Origin: Calliphora vicina
Lineage: Eukaryota; Arthropoda; Insecta; Diptera; Calliphoridae
Reading direction: 5' to 3'
Length of the DNA: 64,000 nucleotides
Assembly: GCF_958450345.1 (NCBI RefSeq)
Contig: NW_027052566.1
Location: 434,001-498,000, forward strand
Below, in pieces: positions 16,460 through 28,817 of the stretch. Positions within the stretch are counted from its first letter, which is position 1; each line of letters begins with the position of its first letter. A program made the translations under genes and the position numbers. Below the pieces are notes generated by a model. The model searched no databases. It had not been told where the DNA came from and worked only from the letters and a program-made list of their open reading frames with translations.

Positions 16460-19400
16460 CTATAGGAAATACTATAGTACACAATATTTTCTATAGGAAA
16501 CACTGTAGTACAGAATATTTTCTATAGGAAATACTATAGTACACAATATTTTCTATGGGAAATACTGTAGTACAGAATATTTTCTATAGGAAATACTATA
16601 GTACAGAATATTTTCTATAGGAAATACTGTAGTACACAATATTTTCTATTGGAAATACTGTAGTACACAAAATTTTCTATAGGAAATACTATAGTACACA
16701 ATATTTTCTATAGGAAATACTGTAGTACACAATATTTTCTATAGGAAATACTGCAGTACAGAATATTTTCTATAGGAAATACTGTAGTACACAATATTTT
16801 CTATAGGAAATACTGTAGTACACAATATTTTCTATAGGAAATACTGTAGTACACAATATTTTTTATAGGAAATACTGTAGTACACAATATTTTCTATAGG
16901 AAATACTGTAGTACACAATATTTTCTATAGGAACTACTGTAGTACACAATATTTTCTATAGGAAATACTGTAGTACACAAAATTTTCTATAGGAAATACT
17001 ATAGTACACAATATTTTCTATAGGAAATACTGTAGTACACAAAATTTTCTATAGGAAATACTGTAGTACACAAAATTTTCTATAGGAAATACTATAGTAC
17101 ACAATATTTTCTATAGGAAATACTATAGTACACAATATTTTCTATAGGAAATACTATAGTACACAATATTTTCTATAGGAAATACTATAGTGCACAATAT
17201 TTTCTATAGGAAATACTGTAGTACACAATATTTTCTATAGGAAATACTATAGTACACAATATTTTCTATAGGAAATACTATAGTACACAATATTTTCTAT
17301 AGGAAATACTATGGTACACAATATTTTCTATAGGAAATACTGTAGTACACAATATTTTCTATAGGAAATACTGTAGTACACAATATTTTCTATAGGAAAT
17401 ACTGTAGTACACAATATTTTCTATAGGAAATACTGTAGTACACAATATTTTCTATAGGAAATACTGTAGTACACAATATTTTCTATAGGAAATACTGTAG
17501 TACACAATATTTTCTATAGGAAATACTGTAGTACACCATATTTTCTATAGGAAATACTGTAGTACACAATATTTTCTATAGGAAATACTGTAGTACACAA
17601 TATTTTCTATAGGAAATACTGTAGTACACAATATTTTCTATAGGAAATACTGTAGTACACAATATTTTCTATAGGAAATACTGTAGTACACAATATTTTC
17701 TATAGGAAATACTGTAGTACACAATATTTTCTATAGGAAATACTGTAGTACACAATATTTTCTATAGGAAATACTGAAGTACACAATATTTTCTATAGGA
17801 AATACTGTAGTACACAATATTTTCTATAGGAAATACTGTAGTACACAATATTTTCTATAGGAAATACTGTAGTACACAATATTTTCTATAGGAAATACTG
17901 TAGTACACAATATTTTCTATAGGAAATACTGTAGTACACAATATTTTCTATAGGAAATACTGTAGTACACAATATTTTCTATAGGAAATACTGTAGTACA
18001 CAATATTTTCTATAGGAAATACTGTAGTACACAATATTTTCTATAGGAAATACTGTAGTACACAAGGAAATACTGTAGTACACAATATTTTCTATAGGAA
18101 ATACTATAGTGCACAATATTTTCTATAGGAAATACTGTAGTACATAATATTTTCTATAGGAAATACTATAGTACACAATATTTTCTATAGGAAATACTAT
18201 GGTACACAATATTTTCTACAGGAAATACTGTAGTATACAATATTTTCTATAGGAAATACTGTAGTACACAATATTTTTTATAGGAAATACTGTAGTACAA
18301 AATATTTTCTATAGGAAATACTGTAGTACACAATATTTTCTATAGGAAATACTGTAGTACACAATATTTTCTATAGGAAATACTGTAGTACACAAAATTT
18401 TCTATAGAAAATACTGTAGTACACAATATTTTCTATAGGAAATACTGTAGTACACAATATTTTCTATAGGAAATACTGTAGTACACAATATTTTCTATAG
18501 GAAATACTGTAGTACACAATATTTTCTATAGGAAATACTGTAGTACACAATATTTTCTATAGGAAATACTGTAGTACACAATATTTTCTATAGGAAATAC
18601 TGTAGTACACAATATTTTCTATAGGAAATACTGTAGTACACAATATTTTCTATAGGAAATACTGTAGTACACAATATTTTCTATAGGAAATACTGTAGTA
18701 CACAATATTTTCTATAGGAAATACTGTAGTACACAATATTTTCTATAGGAAATACTGTAGTACACAATATTTTCTATAGGAAATACTGTAGTACACAATA
18801 TTTTCTATAGGAAATACTGTAGTACACAATATTTTCTATAGGAAATACTATAGTACACAATATTTTCTATAGGAAACACTGTAGTACAGAATATTTTCTA
18901 TAGGAAATACTATAGTACACAATATTTTCTATGGGAAATACTGTAGTACAGAATATTTTCTATAGGAAATACTATAGTACAGAATATTTTCTATAGGAAA
19001 TACTGTAGTACACAATATTTTCTATAGGAAATACTGTAGTACACAAAATTTTCTATAGGAAATACTATAGTACACAATATTTTCTATAGGAAATACTGTA
19101 GTACACAATATTTTCTATTTGAAATACTGCAGTACAGAATATTTTCTATAGGAAATACTGTAGTACACAATATTTTCTATAGGAAATACTGTAGTACACA
19201 ATATTTTCTATAGGAAATACTGTAGTACACAATATTTTTTATAGGAAATACTGTAGTACACAATATTTTCTATAGGAAATACTGTAGTACACAATATTTT
19301 CTATAGGAACTACTGTAGTACACAATATTTTCTATAGGAAATACTGTAGTACACAAAATTTTCTATAGGAAATACTATAGTACACAATATTTTCTATAGG

Positions 19401-20400
19401 AAATACTGTAGTACACAAAATTTTCTATAGGAAATACTGTAGTACACAAAATTTTCTATAGGAAATACTATAGTACACAATATTTTCTATAGGAAATACT
19501 ATAGTACACAATATTTTCTATAGGAAATACTATAGTACACAATATTTTCTATAGGAAATACTATAGTGCACAATATTTTCTATAGGAAATACTGTAGTAC
19601 ACAATATTTTCTATAGGAAATACTATAGTACACAATATTTTCTATAGGAAATACTATAGTACACAATATTTTCTATAGGAAATACTATGGTACACAATAT
19701 TTTCTACAGGAAATACTGTAGTACACAATATTTTCTATAGGAAATACTGTAGTACACAATATTTTCTATAGGAAATACTGTAGTACACAATATTTTCTAT
19801 AGGAAATACTGTAGTACACAATATTTTCTATAGGAAATACTGTAGTACACCATATTTTCTATAGGAAATACTGTAGTACACAATATTTTCTATAGGAAAT
19901 ACTATAGTACACCATATTTTCTATAGGAAATACTGTAGTACACAATATTTTCTATAGGAAATACTGTAGTACACAATATTTTCTATAGGAAATACTGTAG
20001 TACACAATATTTTCTATAGGAAATACTGTAGTACACAATATTTTCTATAGGAAATACTGTAGTACACAATATTTTCTATAGGAAATACTGTAGTACACAA
20101 TATTTTCTATAGGAAATACTGTAGTACACAATATTTTCTATAGGAAATACTGTAGTACACAATATTTTCTATAGGAAATACTGTAGTACACAATATTTTC
20201 TATAGGAAATACTGTAGTACACAATATTTTCTATAGGAAATACTGTAGTACACAATATTTTCTATAGGAAATACTGTAGTACACAATATTTTCTATAGGA
20301 AATACTGTAGTACACAATATTTTCTATAGGAAATACTGTAGTACACAATATTTTCTATAGGAAATACTGTAGTACACAATATTTTCTATAGGAAATACTG
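16460..20400 (+). repeat. 2,376-bp higher-order repeat
   Basis: The rare monomers CTATGGG (GGG at 16557 and 18933) and TTTTTTATAGG (16864 and 19240) both recur at exactly 2,376 bp. This equals 76 full monomers plus the 20-bp shortened one at 18042. The flanking order of GGAAAC, CTATAG, ACAGAAT and ACAAAATT variants matches between copies. The second copy is interrupted after 20400 by non-satellite DNA. A further CTATGGG monomer resumes right after that insert, at 20628. Confidence 0.85.
18042..18061 (+). repeat. Shortened 20-bp satellite monomer
   Basis: Third copy of the 11-bp deletion, with GG at 18066. The distance of 3,771 bp from the second copy equals 121 full monomers plus one 20-bp monomer. 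It lies inside the 2,376-bp repeat interval. Confidence 0.9.
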
Positions 20401-20609
20401 GTAGGTGAATAAAAATACTTTGTGTTTTTATATATCAAAAAATATTAAGTTTTCATTTTCTTAATTAATTTTATTAATCATATTAGTTTTCAATAATTTT
20501 CATTATAATTTTCAATATTCTACAACAAACAATAAAATTTTGTAATTTTGAAATAAAACCAGAATATTGTATTTTATTTTAAAATAATATAAATATAATC
20601 TCTACAATT
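20401..20609. other. AT-rich non-satellite insert, unidentified
   Basis: About 209 bp of unique, very AT-rich sequence with many T runs and A runs interrupts the array. On the left, satellite stops after AAATACTG at 20400. On the right, it resumes with GTACACAATATT at about 20610. The expected two bases between these points (TA) are missing, so the insertion came with a tiny loss or shift. There is no usable ORF, no convincing terminal inverted repeat and no clear target duplication. GTAG at the left end and CTAC near the right end give only a very short inverted match. It could be an eroded miniature transposon, a filler fragment from break repair, or a remnant of non-satellite DNA. I cannot identify it. 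Confidence 0.9.
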
Positions 20610-20748
20610 GTACACAATATTTTCTATGGGAAATACTGTAGTACAGAATATTTTCTATAGGAAATACTATAGTACAGAATATTTTCTATAGGAAATACTG
20701 TAGTACACAATATTTTCTATAGGAAATACTGTAGTACACAAAATTTTC

Positions 20749-20783
20749 TATAGGAAATACTATTTTCTATAGGAAATATTTTC
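20749..20783 (+). repeat. Two adjacent shortened monomers (19 and 16 bp)
   Basis: TATAGG starts occur at 20749, 20768 and 20784, so two successive units are only 19 and 16 bp. One reads AAATACTATTTTC and the other AAATATTTTC across the deletion. They lie about 140 bp to the right of the non-satellite insert, which suggests repeated breakage and repair in this spot. Confidence 0.9.
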
Positions 20784-23700
20784 TATAGGAAATACTGTAG
20801 TACACAAAATTTTCTATAGAAAATACTATAGTACACAATATTTTCTATAGGAAATACTGTAGTACACAAAATTTTCTATAGGAAATACTGTAGGACACAA
20901 AATTTTCTATAGGAAATACTATAGTACACAATATTTTCTATAGGAAATACTATAGTACACAATATTTTCTATAGGAAATACTATAGTACACAATATTTTC
21001 TATAGGAAATACTATAGTGCACAATATTTTCTATAGGAAATACTGTAGTACACAATATTTTCTATAGGAAATACTATAGTACACAATATTTTCTATAGGA
21101 AATACTATAGTACACAATATTTTCTATAGGAAATACTATGGTACACAATATTTTCTACAGGAAATACTGTAGTACACAATATTTTCTATAGGAAATACTG
21201 TAGTACACAATATTTTCTATAGGAAATACTGTAGTACACAATATTTTCTATAGGAAATACTGTAGTACACAATATTTTCTATAGGAAATACTGTAGTACA
21301 CCATATTTTCTATAGGAAATACTGTAGTACACAATATTTTCTATAGGAAATACTGTAGTACACAATATTTTCTATAGGAAATACTGTAGTACACAATATT
21401 TTCTATAGGAAATACTGTAGTACACAATATTTTCTATAGGAAATACTGTAGTACACAATATTTTCTATAGGAAATACTGTAGTACACAATATTTTCTATA
21501 GGAAATACTGTAGTACACAATATTTTCTATAGGAAATACTGTAGTACACAATATTTTCTATAGGAAATACTGTAGTACACAATATTTTCTATAGGAAATA
21601 CTGTAGTACACAATATTTTCTATAGGAAATACTGTAGTACACAATATTTTCTATAGGAAATACTGTAGTACACAATATTTTCTATAGGAAATACTGTAGT
21701 ACACAATATTTTCTATAGGAAATACTGTAGTACACAATATTTTCTATAGGAAATACTGTAGTACACAATATTTTCTATAGGAAATACTGTAGTACACAAT
21801 ATTTTCTATAGGAAATACTGTAGTACACAATATTTTCTATAGGAAATACTGTAGTACACAATATTTTCTATAGGAAATACTGTAGTACACAATATTTTCT
21901 ATAGGAAATACTGTAGTACACAATATTTTCTATAGGAAATACTGTAGTACACAATATTTTCTATAGGAAATACTGTAGTACACAATATTTTCTATAGGAA
22001 ATACTGTAGTACACAATATTTTCTATAGGAAATACTGTAGTACACAATATTTTCTATAGGGAATACTGTAGTACACAATATTTTCTATAGGAAATACTGT
22101 AGTACACAATATTTTCTATAGGAAATACTGTAGTACACAATATTTTCTATAGGAAATACTGTAGTACACAATATTTTCTATAGGAAATACTGTAGTACAC
22201 AATATTTTCTATAGGAAATACTATAGTACAGAATATTTTCTATGGGAAATACTGTAGTACAGAATATTTTCTATAGGAAATACTGTAGTACAGAATATTT
22301 TCTATAGGAAATACTGTAGTACAGAATATTTTCTATAGGAAATACTGTAGTACACAATATTTTCTATAGGAAATACTGTAGTACAGAATATTTTCTATAG
22401 GAAATACTGTAGTACAGAATATTTTCTATAGGAAATACTGTAGTACACAATATTTTCTATAGGAAATACTGTAGTACAGAATATTTTCTATAGGAAGTAC
22501 TGTAGTACAGAATATTTTCTATAGGAAATACTGTAGTACACAATATTTTCTATAGGAAATACTGTAGTACACAATATTTTCTATAGGAAATACTGTAGTA
22601 CACAATATTTTCTATAGGAAATACTGTAGGACACAATATTTTCTATAGGAAATACTGTAGTACACAATATTTTCTATAGGAAATACTGTAGTACACAATA
22701 TTTTCTATAGGAAATACTGCAGTACACAAAATTTTCTATAGGAAATACTATAGTACACAATATTTTCTATAGGAAATACTATAGTACACAATATTTTCTA
22801 TAGGAAATACTATAGTACACAATATTTTCTATAGGAAATACTATAGTACACAATATTTTCTATAGGAAATACTATAGTACACAATATTTTCTATAGGAAA
22901 TACTGTAGTACACAATATTTTCTATAGGAAATACTGTAGTACACAAAATTTTCTATAGGAAATACTATAGTACACAATATTTTCTATAGGAAATACTGTA
23001 GTACACAATATTTTCTATAGGAAATACTGCAGTACAGAATATTTTCTATAGGAAATACTGTAGTACACAATATTTTCTATAGGAAATACTGTAGTACACA
23101 ATATTTTCTATAGGAAATACTGTAGTACACAATATTTTTTATAGGAAATACTGTAGTACACAATATTTTCTATAGGAAATACTGTAGTACACAATATTTT
23201 CTATAGGAACTACTGTAGTACACAATATTTTCTATAGGAAATACTGTAGTACACAAAATTTTCTATAGGAAATACTGTAGTACACAAAATTTTCTATAGG
23301 AAATACTATAGTACACAATATTTTCTATAGGAAATACTATAGTACACATTATTTTCTATAGGAAATACTATAGTACACAATATTTTCTATAGGAAATACT
23401 ATAGTACACAATATTTTCTATAGGAAATACTATAGTGCACAATATTTTCTATAGGAAATACTGTAGTACACAATATTTTCTATAGGAAATACTATAGTAC
23501 ACAATATTTTCTATAGGAAATACTGTAGTACACAATATTTTCTATAGGAAATACTGTAGTACACAATATTTTCTATAGGAAATACTGTAGTACACAATAT
23601 TTTCTATAGGAAATACTGTAGTACACCATATTTTCTATAGGAAATACTGTAGTACACCATATTTTCTATAGGAAATACTGTAGTACACAATATTTTCTAT

Positions 23701-24859
23701 AGGAAATACTGTAGTACACAATATTTTCTATAGGAAATACTGTAGTACACAATATTTTCTATAGGAAATACTGTAGTACACAATATTTTCTATAGGAAAT
23801 ACTGTAGTACACAATATTTTCTATAGGAAATACTGTAGTACACAATATTTTCTATAGGAAATACTGTAGTATACAATATTTTCTATAGGAAATACTGTAG
23901 TACACAATATTTTCTATAGGAAATACTGTAGTACACAATATTTTCTATAGGAAATACTGTAGTACACAATATTTTCTTTAGGAAATACTGTAGTACACAA
24001 TATTTTCTTTAGGAAATACTGTAGTACACAATATTTTCTATTGGAAATACTGTAGTACACAATATTTTCTATAGGAAATACTGTAGTACACAATATTTTC
24101 TATAGGAAATACTGTAGTACACAATATTTTCTATAGGAAATACTGTAGTACACAATATTTTCTATAGAAAATACTGTAGTACACAATATTTTCTATAGGA
24201 AATACTGTAGTACACAATATTTTCTATAGGAAATACTGTAGTACACAATATTTTCTATAGGAAATACTGTAGTACACAATATTTTCTATAGGAAATACTG
24301 TAGTACACAATATTTTCTATAGGAAATACTGTAGTACACAATATTTTCTATAGGAAATACTGTAGTACACAATATTTTCTATATGAAATACTGTAGTACA
24401 CAATATTTTCTATAGGAAATACTGTAGTACACAATATTTTCTATAGGAAATACTGTAGTACACAATATTTTCTATAGGAAATACTGTAGTACACAATATT
24501 TTCTATAGGAAATACTGTAGTACACAATATTTTCTATAGGAAATACTGTAATACACAATATTTTCTATAGGAAATACTGTAGTACACAATATTTTCTATA
24601 GGAAATACTGTAGTACACAATATTTTCTATAGGAAATACTGTAGTACACAATATTTTCTATAGGAAATACTGTAGTACACAATATTTTCTATAGGAAATA
24701 CTGTAGTACACAATATTTTCTATAGGAAATACTGTAGTACACAATATTTTCTATAGGAAATACTGTAGTACACAATATTTTCTATAGGAAATACTGTAGT
24801 ACACAATATTTTCTATAGGAAATACTGTAGTACACAATATTTTCTATAGGAAATGCTGT

Positions 24860-27800
24860 AGTACACAATATTTTCTATAGGAAATACTGTAGTGCACAAT
24901 ATTTTCTATAGGAAATACTGTAGTACACAATATTTTCTATAGGAAATACTGTAGTACACAATATTTTCTATAGGAAATACTGTAGTACACAATATTTTCT
25001 ATAGGCAATACTGTAGTACACAATATTTTCTATAGGAAGTACTGTAGTACACAATATTTTCTATAGGAAATACTGTAGTACACAATATTTTCTATAGGAA
25101 ATACTGTAGTACACAATATTTTCTATAGGAAATACTGTAGTACACAATATTTTCTATAGGAAATACTGTAGGACACAATATTTTCTATAGGAAATACTGT
25201 AGTACACAATATTTTCTATAGGAAATACTGTAGTACACAATATTTTCTATAGGAAATACTGTAGTACACAAAATTTTCTATAGGAAATACTATAGTACAC
25301 AATATTTTCTATAGGAAATACTATAGTACACAATATTTTCTATAGGAAATACTATAGTACACAATATTTTCTATAGGAAATACTATAGTACACAATATTT
25401 TCTATAGGAAATACTGTAGTACACAATATTTTCTATAGGAAATACTGTAGTACACAATATTATCTATAGGAAATACTATAGTACACAATATTTTCTATAG
25501 GAAATACTGTAGTACACAATATTTTCTATAGGAAATACTGCAGTACAGAATATTTTCTATAGGAAATACTGTAGTACACAATATTTTCTATAGGAAATAC
25601 TGTAGTACACAATATTTTCTATAGGAAATACTGTAGTACACAATATTTTCTATAGGAAATACTGTAGTACACAATATTTTCTATAGGAAATACTGTAGTA
25701 CACAATATTTTCTATAGGAAATACTGTAGTACACAATATTTTCTATAGGAAATACTGTAGTACACCATATTTTCTATAGGAAATACTGTAGTACACAATA
25801 TTTTCTATAGGAAATACTGTAGTACACAATATTTTCTATAGGAAATACTGTAGTACACAATATTTTCTATAGGAAATACTGTAGTACACAATATTTTCTA
25901 TAGGAAATACTGTAGTACACAATATTTTCTATAGGAAATACTGTAGTACACAATATTTTCTATAGAAAATACTGTAGTACACAATATTTTCTATAGGAAA
26001 TACTGTAGTACACAATATTTTCTATAGGAAATACTGTAGTACACAATATTTTCTATAGGAAATACTGTAGTACACAATATTTTCTATAGGAAATACTGTA
26101 GTACACAATATTTTCTATAGGAAATACTGTAGTACACAATATTTTCTATAGGAAATACTGTAGTACACAATATTTTCTATAGGAAATACTGTAGTACACA
26201 ATATTTTCTATAGGAAATACTGTAGTACACAATATTTTCTATAGGAAATACTGTAGTACACAATATTTTCTATAGGAAATACTGTAGTACACAATATTTT
26301 CTATAGGAAATACTGTAGTACACAATATTTTCTATAGGAAATACTGTAGTACACAATATTTTCTATAGGAAATACTGTAGTACACAATATTTTCTATAGG
26401 AAATACTGTAGTACACAATATTTTCTATAGGAAATACTGTAGTACACAATATTTTCTATAGGAAATACTGTAGTACACAATATTTTCTATAGGAAATACT
26501 GTAGTACACAATATTTTCTATAGGAAATACTGTAGTACACAATATTTTCTGTAGTACACAATATTTTCTATAGGAAATACTGTAGTACACAATATTTTCT
26601 ATAGGAAATACTGTAGTACACAATATTTTCTATAGGAAATACTGTAGTACACAATATTTTCTATAGGAAATACTGTAGTACACAATATTTTCTATAGGAA
26701 ATACTGTAGTACACAATATTTTCTATAGGAAATACTGTAGTACACAATATTTTCTATAGGAAATACTGTAGTACACAATATTTTCTATAGGAAATACTGT
26801 AGTGCACAATATTTTCTATAGGAAATACTGTAGTACACAATATTTTCTATAGGAAATACTGTAGTACACAATATTTTCTATAGGAAATACTGTAGTACAC
26901 AATATTTTCTATAGGCAATACTGTAGTACACAATATTTTCTATAGGAAGTACTGTAGTACACAATATTTTCTATAGGAAATACTGTAGTACACAATATTT
27001 TCTATAGGAAATACTGTAGTACACAATATTTTCTATAGGAAATACTGTAGTACACAATATTTTCTATAGGAAATACTGTAGGACACAATATTTTCTATAG
27101 GAAATACTGTAGTACACAATATTTTCTATAGGAAATACTGTAGTACACAATATTTTCTATAGGAAATACTGTAGTACACAATATTTTCTATAGGAAATAC
27201 TGTAGTACACAAAATTTTCTATAGGAAATACTATAGTACACAATATTTTCTATAGGAAATACTATAGTACACAATATTTTCTATAGGAAATACTGTAGTA
27301 CACAATATTTTCTATACGAAATACTGTAGTACACAATATTATCTATAGGAAATACTATAGTACACAATATTATCTATAGGAAATACTATAGTACACAATA
27401 TTTTCTATAGGAAATACTGTAGTACACAATATTTTCTATAGGAAATACTGCAGTACAGAATATTTTCTATAGGAAATACTGTAGTACACAATATTTTCTA
27501 TAGGAAATACTGTAGTACACAATATTTTCTATAGGAAATACTGTAGTACACAATATTTTCTATAGGAAATACTGTAGTACACAATATTTTCTATAGGAAA
27601 TACTGTAGTACACAATATTTTCTATAGGAAATACTGTAGTACACAATATTTTCTATAGGAAATACTGTAGTACACAATATTTTCTATAGGAAATACTGTA
27701 GTACACAATATTTTCTATAGGAAATACTGTAGTACACAAAATTTTCTATAGGAAATACTGTAGTACACAAAATTTTCTATAGGAAATACTGTAGTACACA

Positions 27801-28700
27801 TAATTTTCTATAGGAAATACTATAGTACACAATATTTTCTATAGGAAATACTGTAGTACACAAAATTTTCTATAGGAAATACTATAGTACACAATATTTT
27901 CTATAGGAAATACTATAGTACACAATATTTTCTATAGGAAATACTATAGTACACAATATTTTCTATAGGAAATACTGTAGGACACAATATTTTCTATAGG
28001 AAATACTGTAGTACACAATATTTTCTATAGGAAATACTGTAGTACACAATATTTTCTATAGGAAATACTGTAGTACACAATATTTTCTATAGGAAATACT
28101 GTAGTACACAATATTTTCTATAGGAAATACTGTAGGACACAATATTTTCTATAGGAAATACTGTAGTACACAATATTTTCTATAGGAAATACTGTAGTAC
28201 ACAATATTTTCTATAGGAAATACTGTAGTACACAAAATTTTCTATAGGAAATACTATAGTACACAATATTTTCTATAGGAAATACTATAGTACACAATAT
28301 TTTCTATAGGAAATACTGTAGTACACAATATTTTCTATACGAAATACTGTAGTACACATATTATCTATAGGAAATACTATAGTACACAATATTTTCTATA
28401 GGAAATACTGTAGTACAGAATATTTTCTATAGGAAATACTGCAGTACAGAATATTTTCTATAGGAAATACTGTAGTACACAATATTTTCTATAGGAAATA
28501 CTGTAGTACACAATATTTTCTATAGGAAATACTGTAGTACACAATATTTTCTATAGGAAATACTGTAGTACACAATATTTTCTATAGGAAATACTGTAGT
28601 ACACAATATTTTCTATAGGAAATACTGTAGTACACAATATTTTCTATAGGAAATACTGTAGTACACAATATTTTCTATAGGAAATACTGTAGTACACAAT
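24860..28700 (+). repeat. 1,910-bp duplication
   Basis: A GTGCAC monomer followed a few units later by GGCAAT, GGAAGT and GTAGGACAC monomers occurs at 24891 and again at 26801, 1,910 bp apart. This equals 61 monomers plus 19 bp. A single 19-bp monomer is visible at about 26539-26557, where TTTTCTGTAGTACAC shows loss of 12 bp. The outer limits given are approximate. Confidence 0.75.
26539..26557 (+). repeat. Shortened 19-bp monomer
   Basis: ATTTTCT joins directly to GTAGTACACAATATT at 26550/26551, so ATAGGAAATACT is missing. The join lies between the CTATAG and CTGTAG words of the monomer, consistent with a deletion between short similar sequences. Confidence 0.85.
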
Positions 28701-28817
28701 ATTTTCTATAGGAAATACTGTAGTACACAATATTTTCTATAGGAAATACTGTAGTACACAATATTTTCTATAGGAAATACTGTAGTACACAATATTTTCT
28801 ATAGGAAATACTGTAGT

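Larger units (their letters stand above)
1..20400 (+). repeat. 31-bp satellite array, segment 1 (forward)
   Basis: Head-to-tail 31-bp monomers fill this segment with no gene. A clear first full copy is 33-63, taking the unit to start at TATAGG. Recognisable boxes in order are TATAGGAAATAC, TGTAGTACAC, AATATTTTC. Composition of the consensus is 12 A, 11 T, 4 G and 4 C. Variants are limited and recurrent: CTATAG for CTGTAG, ACAGAAT for ACACAAT, ACAAAATT for ACAATATT, GTGCAC for GTACAC, and GGCAAT, GGAAGT or GGAAAC for GGAAAT. They recur in the same order in distant places, which shows block-wise amplification. The left end lies outside the window. No other sequence interrupts the segment except shortened monomers listed separately. 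Function is not shown by the sequence; satellites of this kind usually form heterochromatin. Confidence 0.98.

Noticed and set aside
1..20400. CRISPR-like array, because the unit is about 31 bp
   Set aside because: Repeats are directly adjacent with no unique spacers, and there are no cas genes. The neighbouring transposon is eukaryotic.
20401..20609. Miniature inverted-repeat transposon
   Set aside because: Only a GTAG/CTAC match near the ends and no target duplication. This is not enough to call an element.
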